From NCBI GenBank assembly GCA_019239965.1, contig JAFAZC010000032.1, forward strand, positions 1 to 47,348: a DNA stretch of 47,348 bases. The letters run 5' to 3'. The position numbers and the translations under genes are program-made. Below the pieces are notes generated by a model. The model searched no databases. It was not told where the DNA came from and saw only the letters and a program-made list of their open reading frames with translations. Source of the DNA: Kutzneria sp. (GTDB taxonomy: Bacteria; Actinomycetota; Actinomycetes; Mycobacteriales; Pseudonocardiaceae). Shown in pieces: positions 41,263 through 47,348 of the stretch (its first letter is position 1; each line of letters opens with the position of its first letter).

Positions 41263-41766
41263 GTGCAGGAACCACGCAACGCGGCCAGCGCGGACTTTCC
41301 GTACACCCTGTCGACGGTCTGCTATATCGAAGTCTCGTCCGGTGGCACTGTGACCTTCGGACGTGACGCAGGCACGTACGAGCGTGCTCGCTCGGGGGCG
41401 TCACGCCTGTACGCTGTCTGGCCTGGCCAGTACCGCAGCGACCTGTTCGTCATCGACGACTTGGACGACTACGCCAGAGCCTTCGGCATCGTCCACGACG
41501 AGCGGCGAACGGGGCTGGCCGACCATGAGCACCGGGTCCGCTGGAGCATCAGTCCCTACGAGACCAATCCCAACGGCTCCTACGTCAGTGTCGAGGTTCG
41601 CTTCGACTGTGGATGCGAGATCAAGGACCTTGCGGCTTTCGCGAAGCACATGCGCGAACAGAAGGGCTGGGCAGTCGCCACCAGCACGGGCTTCAGCGGT
41701 GGCTGGTCACAGGACGACGGGCACCGATTCAGCGTCCGCGTTCGTCGCACGAGCCTGCGTGCGTAG
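41263..41766 (+). CDS. Hypothetical protein
   Basis: A 167-residue protein with VCYIEVSSGGTVTFGRDAGT, RYDLFVID-like segment RSDLFVIDDLDDYARAFG, and a beta-rich C-terminus. No family recognised. GTG 41263 is selected because GGGAGG lies about 6 bases upstream. A longer in-frame start at 41194 lacks a site. It is the only plus-strand gene in the remnant. Confidence 0.5.
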   Translation: MQEPRNAASADFPYTLSTVCYIEVSSGGTVTFGRDAGTYERARSGASRLYAVWPGQYRSDLFVIDDLDDYARAFGIVHDERRTGLADHEHRVRWSISPYETNPNGSYVSVEVRFDCGCEIKDLAAFAKHMREQKGWAVATSTGFSGGWSQDDGHRFSVRVRRTSLRA

Positions 41767-41877
41767 CCGCTGGTCAACCACTCCCTGCCCAGCCTGCCGC
41801 CACCGCCGCACCAGTCGGCGGCCGTAGTTGTTCGTGCCCGCGATCCGGTCCAGCTCTGCGCCGGTCGGCGTGCGGGC

Positions 41878-42416
41878 CTAGTACGCCCACATGCGCTGTT
41901 CGGCGGTCGGCTCCGCCGGGCGAGACTCGTCCGGGACCGCCGCGAGACGCACCACGGGCGCGGTCTCATCGCGGGTCTCGTTCGTCTCGCCGGTCTCGTC
42001 GGCGGTCTCGGCGCGGTGTCGTTTCAGCGCGCGGTTCAGCAACTCCACCGCCTGCAGCAGTGCCAGCGGCGGGCACGCCACCACCGCCACGGCGAACACG
42101 CTCAACTCCGGGGCCGCCGCCACGTTCGCGCACAGCGACAGCACGATGCCGAACACGAACGCCAGCCACGCCGCCCACCGACCACCCGCGCGGCGGCCGT
42201 GGCCGGACTTCCACAGTTCGACCGTGGGCGTGGTCAGCAGGCCGTCCACGATCAGCGGCCAGATCGCCGCGTCGCCTCGTCCGCGCCGAACCGCAACGCG
42301 AACTCCCGCCCGTGACGGTACGAGACGTACGCCGCGCCCAGGGCGACCAGCGCGGTGCAGGCGCACTGCACCCACAGCGCCCGGTCGCGCCGAGCCGAGG
42401 TTGCCGTGGTGCTCAC
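41878..42416 (-). pseudogene. DUF2637-type membrane protein gene with a frameshift
   Basis: Two frames join to one protein. The GTG at 42416 starts STTATSARRDRALWVQCACT, then VSYRHGREFALRFGADEAT, followed by an unrelated stop. One base of shift near 42270 enters the second frame, AAIWPLIVDGLLTTPTVELW and a further TM stretch ending at 41878. The joined protein has about four membrane helices and the DUF2637 pattern found beside conjugation genes of actinobacterial plasmids and integrative elements. One missing G explains the break. It could be a real mutation or an assembly error. Confidence 0.7.
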
Positions 42417-42419
42417 CGC

Positions 42420-42606
42420 AGCCCCCCGGACGCCGCGCCTCGTCCGGGCGGCAGCCGACGCAGGCGAACACCTGAGAGCCGGTGGCCGACCGGCGGACCG
42501 GCATATGCGGGACACGGACGCGCAGGTATTCAGCTCCGCACGCCACGCAGGCCAGCCCATCGGCCTGCAACGACGACAACCCGGTGACGATCTTTTCGGC
42601 GTTCAC
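42420..42606 (-). CDS. Small zinc-ribbon-like protein (3' end uncertain)
   Basis: Begins GTG 42606, reading ADGLACVACGAEYLRVRVP and then VFACVGCRPDEARR. The two CxxC pairs form a zinc-ribbon pattern. The frame does not close before entering the frameshifted membrane gene at 42416, so the true end is not known. Small CxxC-CxxC proteins often sit directly upstream of DUF2637 genes in such elements. Confidence 0.45.
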
Positions 42607-42672
42607 CGCGCATCACCGCCCGAACGACGGCGGCGACGCCGAGCAACCTCAACCGTGGCGGAAACCAGCAGT

Positions 42673-42722
42673 TCACGGCGGGTACGGGTTCGTGTAGATG
42701 CTGTACGAGCCGCGCCCCCGGA
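42673..42722 (-). pseudogene. Fragment of a second element accessory gene
   Basis: Only the last 16 or so codons remain, ending GRGSYSIYTNPYPP and a stop at 42673. The match with the tail of the 40567-40827 product identifies it as a paralogue. Its 5' part has been replaced by the transposase remnant, which marks that remnant's left junction near 42723. Confidence 0.45.
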
Positions 42723-43670
42723 ACCGATACCGCCACCGCTGAGCAACTGCGCCGGGTAGTGACCGGACTGATCACCCACGGACACTGGCAGCCGGGCGAC
42801 CGCGAAATCCTGATCGTGGCCGACGCCGGCTACGACGGTCCCCCCTCTGGCCTTCCAGCTGGCCGACCTGCCGGTCTCGGTGCTAGTACGGATGCGGTCG
42901 GATCGCGTTCTGCGCCGTTCGACCCCACTGGCCACGCCCCACACCACCGGGCGGCCGCGTCGGCACGGCAGCGAATGCGTCTTCGGTGATTCCGGCACCT
43001 GGAGCGAACCCAAGATCACGATCGAGACCAACACTTGGCTCTATGGTCCTGCCCTGGTCCGGGCCTGGAATCGGCTACATCCCCGATTGACCCATCGCCT
43101 GGACCACGCACGTCGGAGACCTGCCGATCCTTGATGGCACGGTGATTCGGTTGCAGGTCGAACGGTTGCCGTCCGGTGCGATCCCGAAACCAGCGTGGTT
43201 ATGGCATTCCCGCGTCGATCTCGACCAGAGGATGATCGATTTGCTCTGGCAGGCGTTCCTGCGCCGTTTCGATATCGAGCACACATTCCGGCTGTTCAAA
43301 CAGACCCTGGGCTGGGCCTGTCCGAAGGTCCGCACGGCAGAGCAGGCTGATCGGTGGGGTTGGCTGGTTGTGGCCGCCTACACCCAGCTGCGGTTGGCTC
43401 GCCGGTTGACGGCGGATCTGCGGCGCCCCCGGGGAGAAACCGGTCCTGCCGGATCGGCTGACACCGGCTCGGGTTCGTCGCGGGTTTCGGCACCTGCGCG
43501 GACAGGTGGGTTGTCCAGCCAGTGCACCGAAACTGTCCCGGCCTGGTCCGGGACGGCCGACCGGTCGTCGCAACGCCCGACCGGCCATCCGCTATGACGT
43601 GCATCTTGTCGCTTCGACGCAACCTAAGAAGGGCAAGTCGAGCATGCCTCGTCCACGCCGAACAGGTTAA
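42723..43670 (+). pseudogene. DDE transposase remnant, multiply frameshifted
   Basis: Four collinear pieces in changing frames read as one transposase. They are HGHWQPGDREILIVADAGYD; VLVRMRSDRVLRR with FGDSGTWSEP and RAWNRLHPRL; then IRLQVERLPSGAIPKPAWLW with FLRRFDIEHTFRLFKQTLGW; and finally SRPGPGRPTGRRNARPAIRY to a TAA at 43668-43670. The VADAGYD and IEHTFRLFKQ segments are the middle Asp and final Glu regions of a DDE transposase (IS701-like/NF041680-like). The 5' third is missing. At least three frameshifts make it inactive. Confidence 0.75.
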
Positions 43671-43691
43671 AACTCAAGCTAGTCTGGCGTG

Positions 43692-44243
43692 ATGAGCGAT
43701 CCCACCCCGGCCTGGGCGTACGAGTGGGCCGAGGTGCGTCCGTACGACCCGCGGTGGGCCGTCCGGGCGGACTATGAGCGTGAGCGGCTTGCCGCCCTGC
43801 TGGCGCCGTGGCTGGTTGATGGGGTCGAGCACGTCGGGTCGACGGCCGTTCCCGGACTCGCCGCCAAGCCGATCGTTGACCTGATGGCCTCCGTGACCGA
43901 CCTGGACACGGTTGTCGATCAGGCGTCGGAACGACTTGGCGGTGATGGCTGGTGTTGTGTGCCCGCGGAACTGGACCGCCGACCGTGGCGGCGGTTCTTC
44001 GTCAAACCAGACTCCTCTGGGCAGCGGCGTGAGGCTCATCTGCACCTTGTGCGGGCCGGGCATCCCCGGTGGACCGAGCAGATCAGGTTCCGAGACGCAC
44101 TGTGCCGGGACGACCGGCTCGCTCGTGAGTACGAGGACCTGAAACGTCGGCTGGCCCAGCAACATCGACACGACCGTGAGGGGTACACGGACGCCAAGGC
44201 GGACTTCATCGCCAGCGTCCTCGCCGTCAGAGCGCCTCGCTGA
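43692..44243 (+). CDS. GrpB-family (UPF0157) nucleotidyltransferase-like protein
   Basis: A 183-residue protein with VEHVGSTAVPGLAAKPIVDL, the GrpB signature, and HLHLVRAGHPRW further on. The fold is that of small nucleotidyltransferases, though the biochemical role is unknown. The ATG at 43692 is preferred over GTG 43689 because TAGTCT ends exactly 6 bases before it (leaderless promoter form). Confidence 0.85.
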   Translation: MSDPTPAWAYEWAEVRPYDPRWAVRADYERERLAALLAPWLVDGVEHVGSTAVPGLAAKPIVDLMASVTDLDTVVDQASERLGGDGWCCVPAELDRRPWRRFFVKPDSSGQRREAHLHLVRAGHPRWTEQIRFRDALCRDDRLAREYEDLKRRLAQQHRHDREGYTDAKADFIASVLAVRAPR

Positions 44244-44309
44244 GATGTTCGGCCAAGCTATGGCGCTCAGGTTGGTGTCAGCCCGTGCGATGACCGGGAT
44301 CCACGGTGA

Positions 44310-45242
44310 TCAGCGCAGCGCGGGTGCCTTGACCGTGAGCGTCGCCGCGTCCGCGTCCAGTTCGGCGGCCACCCCGAGCGGCACGGTCAACTGACGTTCG
44401 CAGTGTCCGAAGCCCAGTTCCCACACGATCGGCACCCCCAGCCCGCCCAGCCGGTCCACCATCAACTCGCGAACCTGGGACAGGTCCCCGCATGAGGTCC
44501 ACGAGCCGAGGGCGATCCCGGCCACGGCGTCGAACCAGCCCGCCCGAAGCAGCTGCGTGATGATCCGGTCGAGCCGGTAGGGCTCCTCCGTGACGTCCTC
44601 CAGCAGCACGATGCCGCCGTGTGGCGGGGGCGGCGCGTCGTGCGCACCGAGGGCGGACACCACCAGGCTGGCGTTGCCTCCCACGGTCACCCCGGTGGCG
44701 TGTCCGGATACCAGCGTCTGTGCACCGGGGCGGGTCAGCACGCTGACCGCCTCCGGCTCGAACAGGCTCAGCCGCAGGTGCTCCTGGGCAACCGGGTCGT
44801 CGATCAGCGCGGCCGTGCCGATCATGGGCGAAAACAGGGTGACCACGTCCAGATGCGCGGCGAACGCGTCGTGCAGTGCCGTGATGTCGCTGGAACCGGC
44901 GAACACCTTCGGTGGCGCCTGGGCCATCACCGCCCAGTCCACATGGTCCAGCATGCGCAAGCAGCCGTACCCGCCACGTGCGCAGAACACCGCGTCGACG
45001 TTCGGATCACACCACGCACGCTGGAGGTCCGCTCCGCGCGAGGCGTCGCCGCCGGCCAGGTAGTCGAAGCCGGCATGCTGCTCGCGCACGTGCCGGCCCA
45101 CCTCGACCCGCAGGCCCCACGACCGCAGCAGCGCGACACCGGCGTCGAGCAGCTCCGGCGGCACCGGGCCGGCCGGCGCGACCACGGCGACCCGGCTGCC
45201 CACACGCAGCCTTGCCGGCCTGCGGCGTTCGACCAGTGTCAT
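44310..45242 (-). CDS. LD-carboxypeptidase (peptidase family S66)
   Basis: A 310-residue serine peptidase. VVAPAGPVPPELLDAG at the start, FCARGGYGCLRML, and the nucleophile segment AGSSDITALHD (Ser118) are family S66 features. Catalytic Glu (LLEDVTEEPYRLDR) and His (GFGHCERQLTVPLG) are also visible. Acts on the L-Lys/mDAP-D-Ala bond of cytoplasmic muropeptides, or on microcin-like peptides (MccF type). ATG 45242 overlaps the S9 stop by 4 bases, so the two peptidases are co-expressed. Confidence 0.88.
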   Translation of the reverse strand: MTLVERRRPARLRVGSRVAVVAPAGPVPPELLDAGVALLRSWGLRVEVGRHVREQHAGFDYLAGGDASRGADLQRAWCDPNVDAVFCARGGYGCLRMLDHVDWAVMAQAPPKVFAGSSDITALHDAFAAHLDVVTLFSPMIGTAALIDDPVAQEHLRLSLFEPEAVSVLTRPGAQTLVSGHATGVTVGGNASLVVSALGAHDAPPPPHGGIVLLEDVTEEPYRLDRIITQLLRAGWFDAVAGIALGSWTSCGDLSQVRELMVDRLGGLGVPIVWELGFGHCERQLTVPLGVAAELDADAATLTVKAPALR

Positions 45243-47194
45243 GACCGCAGCGCCAGCAGCGCGACGCCGTCGGGACGGAAACCGAGGACCTGACCGTAGA
45301 AGGACAGCTCGGCCTCCAGCGCGGTCCGGATCGTCTCCGCCTTGCGGAAACCGTGCTGCTCGCCGGCGAACTCGAGGTGGGCATGCCGGATTCCGCTGCC
45401 CCGCAACGCTTGGGCGAACTGCCTGCTCTGCTCCGGCGGACAGACCTCGTCCTCCAGCCCCTGCAGGATCAGGATCGGCCCGACTAGCGCGCCGGTCCGG
45501 TTGCTCGGTGACCGCTGCTGGTACCGAGCCAGGTCCCGCGGCAGCTGCCCGACGAGGCCTTCCAGATAGCGCGACTCGAAATCGTGGGTTTCGCCGCCGG
45601 CGAAGGCAACCAGGTCGACCACCGGGAACATCGCCGTACCGCAGGCGAACGTCTCGACCGAGGTCAGGGCGGCCGCGGTGGTGAACCCACCCGCGCTTCC
45701 GCCGCGCACGGCCAGCCTCGCCGGATCCGCGAGCCCCCTGTCGGCCAGAGCCTGTGCGACGGCGGCACAGTCGGCGACGTCCACCCGGCCCCACTCACCC
45801 CGCAGCCGGTCGCGGAACTGCCGGCCGTACCCACTGGACCCGCCGTAGTTCACCGCGACGACACCGATGCCGCGGCTGGTGAAAAACGCGATCTCGTGGT
45901 CGAGTGCGCCGCGAACCTGACTGGTGGGGCCGCCGTGCACGTGCACGAGATAGGGCGGCAGGTCACCATCAGGCGCCGCGTAGTCGGGGTTGCTCGGTGG
46001 ATACACGTAGGCGGGCACTCGCTGGCCGTCTGGCGCGGTGAAGATCTGGTGCTGGGGAACGGAGAAATACGCCGGATCGACCTCGACCTGTCGTGGTGAC
46101 CCGAGCACCGTCGTGCTGCCGGTGGCCAGGTCGAGCCGGACCAACGCGGCCTGCCGGTCCGGTCCGGCGGCCACCCCGACGACCACGCCGTCCTCGGCGG
46201 CCAGTTGGCCGAACCACACGGGAAAGTCCGACTCCACGCCGGTGATCGTGGCCGAACGCTCGTCGAGCACAGCCAGCCGTCCGGACCGGATCACCGCGTG
46301 CCTTCCCTCGCCCAGCGGCGCGAACCAGCTCTCGCCGAGACGCCACAGCGGGCCACCGATCTCCTCTGGGCAGGGCGCCAGGTTGGTGGCCGTGCCGTCG
46401 AGTGCGATCCGATGCGGATTCCACCAGCCCTGCGGATCGGTCACTGCCAGAAGGTGGTCCGGGCGGTCGTCCCACCGGAACTGGCACACCGACTCCGCCG
46501 GCCCACCGGCCACCACCCGGTGCGCCGCGAACTCGCCCCCGGCACCGATGGCGGCGACACACAGCTGGGTGCCATCCCAGGGCATCGCCGGATGGTCCCA
46601 GCCGAGCCAGGCCACGTGGCGGCCGTCCGGACTGGACCGCGGACCAGTCATGAAGTGGTGGCTGGCGGCCAACACCCGCGGCTGGCCGGACCCGGCCACC
46701 GGCAACGCCACCAGCGCGCGCGTCACCTCGGTCCTGCCATCGCCGGTCTGGGTCTCGCGTACGCACCACACCTCGGTGCCGTCCGGACTGGCCGACAGGT
46801 CGGCATAGCGATGGCCGTGCGGCCGCCGCGGCCGCGGGCTGATGGGCTGGGGCGTGGCGGCTGGGTCGTCGGGGTCGACCAGATACACCCGCTGGTCGAC
46901 CCAGTGCGTGAACGCTAACCGCTGCCCGTGGGGGGTGTCGATCAGGGTCCACGGCCTGCCGCCGTATTCATGCACCCGGTTGCGGACGTTCCACGGTGCG
47001 GCCAGAACCTCCTGGGTGCAGCCGTCGGAGCGGGTCCGCATCAGCGCGACCCTTCCCTGCTCCTCAGGCCGACTCTCGGCCCACCACACCTGTCCGTCGC
47101 GCAGGTCGGCCCACTGCACGGAACCGTCGGCCCTGGCCACATCCTGGGCGGTGAGCGGCGACTGCCACGTGCCATACGGTGCGATCGTGACCAC
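45239..47194 (-). CDS. S9-family prolyl-oligopeptidase-like peptidase
   Basis: A 651-residue peptidase with an N-terminal beta-propeller (about 1-390, repeated SPDG and WDG strands) and a C-terminal alpha/beta hydrolase domain. The nucleophile is Ser500 (RGGSAGGF), with Asp582 (GLEDEVCPP) and His614 (GEQHGF) completing the triad. VHVHGGPTSQ is the oxyanion loop. No signal peptide, so cytoplasmic. GTG 47194 has TAAGGT 6 bases upstream, consistent with a leaderless message. Operonic with the S66 gene. Confidence 0.92.
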   Translation of the reverse strand: MVTIAPYGTWQSPLTAQDVARADGSVQWADLRDGQVWWAESRPEEQGRVALMRTRSDGCTQEVLAAPWNVRNRVHEYGGRPWTLIDTPHGQRLAFTHWVDQRVYLVDPDDPAATPQPISPRPRRPHGHRYADLSASPDGTEVWCVRETQTGDGRTEVTRALVALPVAGSGQPRVLAASHHFMTGPRSSPDGRHVAWLGWDHPAMPWDGTQLCVAAIGAGGEFAAHRVVAGGPAESVCQFRWDDRPDHLLAVTDPQGWWNPHRIALDGTATNLAPCPEEIGGPLWRLGESWFAPLGEGRHAVIRSGRLAVLDERSATITGVESDFPVWFGQLAAEDGVVVGVAAGPDRQAALVRLDLATGSTTVLGSPRQVEVDPAYFSVPQHQIFTAPDGQRVPAYVYPPSNPDYAAPDGDLPPYLVHVHGGPTSQVRGALDHEIAFFTSRGIGVVAVNYGGSSGYGRQFRDRLRGEWGRVDVADCAAVAQALADRGLADPARLAVRGGSAGGFTTAAALTSVETFACGTAMFPVVDLVAFAGGETHDFESRYLEGLVGQLPRDLARYQQRSPSNRTGALVGPILILQGLEDEVCPPEQSRQFAQALRGSGIRHAHLEFAGEQHGFRKAETIRTALEAELSFYGQVLGFRPDGVALLALRS

Positions 47195-47255
47195 GGGACG
47201 ACCTTAGCCTCGATCCACCGACGGTCTGGCGGCCGTTGGGTGTCATAGACAGGAC

Positions 47256-47320
47256 AGTGCCCTCTGAGCTGCAATGATTGCTGTTGTCGAGGCAACAATC
47301 ATCCAGTTCGAGAGGGCACT
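47256..47320. repeat. IS left-end hairpin / inverted repeats
   Basis: AGTGCCCTCT (47256-47265) and AGAGGGCACT (47311-47320) are exact inverted repeats. Inside them lies a second, imperfect stem: ATGAT/ATCAT plus TGTTG/CAACA at 47274-47302. Nested stems just before a transposase start are typical of an IS leader that limits translation or transcription. The terminus of the IS should be near 47250. Confidence 0.55.
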
Positions 47321-47324
47321 TCGA

Positions 47325-47348
47325 GTGCAAGTTTCGCACAGGTTCGCT
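47325..47348 (+). mobile_element. Start of an IS1380-family transposase (cut by window end)
   Basis: The last eight codons read VQVSHRFA. In my knowledge actinobacterial IS1380-family transposases begin with this 'M/VQVSH.FA' pattern. The window ends inside the gene. This would be the repeat that stopped the assembly. Assignment rests on eight residues and the hairpin, so it is only moderately sure. Confidence 0.5.

Noticed and set aside
44310..45794. 494-residue version of the LD-carboxypeptidase
   Set aside because: The upstream part is an out-of-frame shadow of the S9 peptidase. The ATG overlap at 45242 fits the family start.
1..47348. CRISPR array, tRNA or rRNA genes
   Set aside because: No regularly spaced identical repeats with unique spacers, no tRNA-like cloverleaf and no rRNA segment were recognised on reading. 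A covariance-model search would settle the RNA question.

Overview
The window is GC-rich DNA with dense, overlapping genes, many GTG starts and many probable leaderless starts. This points to a filamentous or nocardioform actinomycete. Coenzyme F420-type oxidoreductase, MocR, P450, DUF2637 and LOG genes fit Pseudonocardiaceae or a relative, but the genus cannot be fixed from the sequence. The first 16 bases are the 3' end of an Illumina adapter. The last bases are the start of a probable IS1380-family insertion sequence. The window is therefore probably a whole contig bounded by an untrimmed read end and a repeat.

Region 1 (1-6.2 kb) is mobile-element debris. It holds a P-loop kinase-like gene, a coiled-coil KfrA-like gene behind three dyad or repeat elements, two decayed serine-recombinase genes, and two 97% identical copies (2560-2655 and 6068-6163) of what looks like the right end of a Tn3-family transposon. 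Between the copies sits a TetR-controlled cassette (SnoaL-like protein, NmrA-like reductase, truncated hydrolase) with two palindromic operators. The second copy supplies the last codons of an F420/FMN luciferase-like monooxygenase.

Region 2 (6.2-18.6 kb) is chromosomal-looking. It has an MFS exporter divergent from a MocR regulator, an ArsR-SRPBCC fusion, a P450 divergent from a TetR regulator, a second MFS protein, an SpoU RNA methyltransferase, a SAM methyltransferase, a LOG-family phosphoribohydrolase and a Kup potassium transporter.

Region 3 (18.6-26.5 kb) is a D-peptide uptake and cleavage locus. An M55 D-aminopeptidase and an M20 peptidase are transcribed divergently from a complete five-gene dipeptide ABC transporter. 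Its binding protein appears to be anchored by a C-terminal membrane helix. A muropeptide-type LD-carboxypeptidase (S66) and an S9 peptidase lie near the other end of the window.

Region 4 (26.5-32.2 kb) is regulatory. A STAS protein is followed by two paralogous AraC regulators. A second STAS gene has its ribosome-binding site in a predicted hairpin. Two methyltransferases and a nucleotidyltransferase are nearby.

Region 5 (32.3-38.8 kb) holds the most interesting operon: HAD phosphatase-like, APH-type kinase and acyl-CoA dehydrogenase as three overlapping genes. This is the domain order of mammalian ACAD10 split into parts. A near-consensus leaderless promoter with a palindromic operator between -35 and -10 drives it. 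It is followed by a LysE exporter, an ABM monooxygenase, and a LysR-controlled SnoaL-like plus FAD monooxygenase pair.

Region 6 (38.8-43.7 kb) is a decayed actinobacterial integrative-element or plasmid remnant with a truncated kinase, a frameshifted DUF2637 gene and a multiply frameshifted transposase. Region 7 (43.7-47.3 kb) returns to chromosome-like genes (GrpB-like, S66, S9) and ends in the IS.
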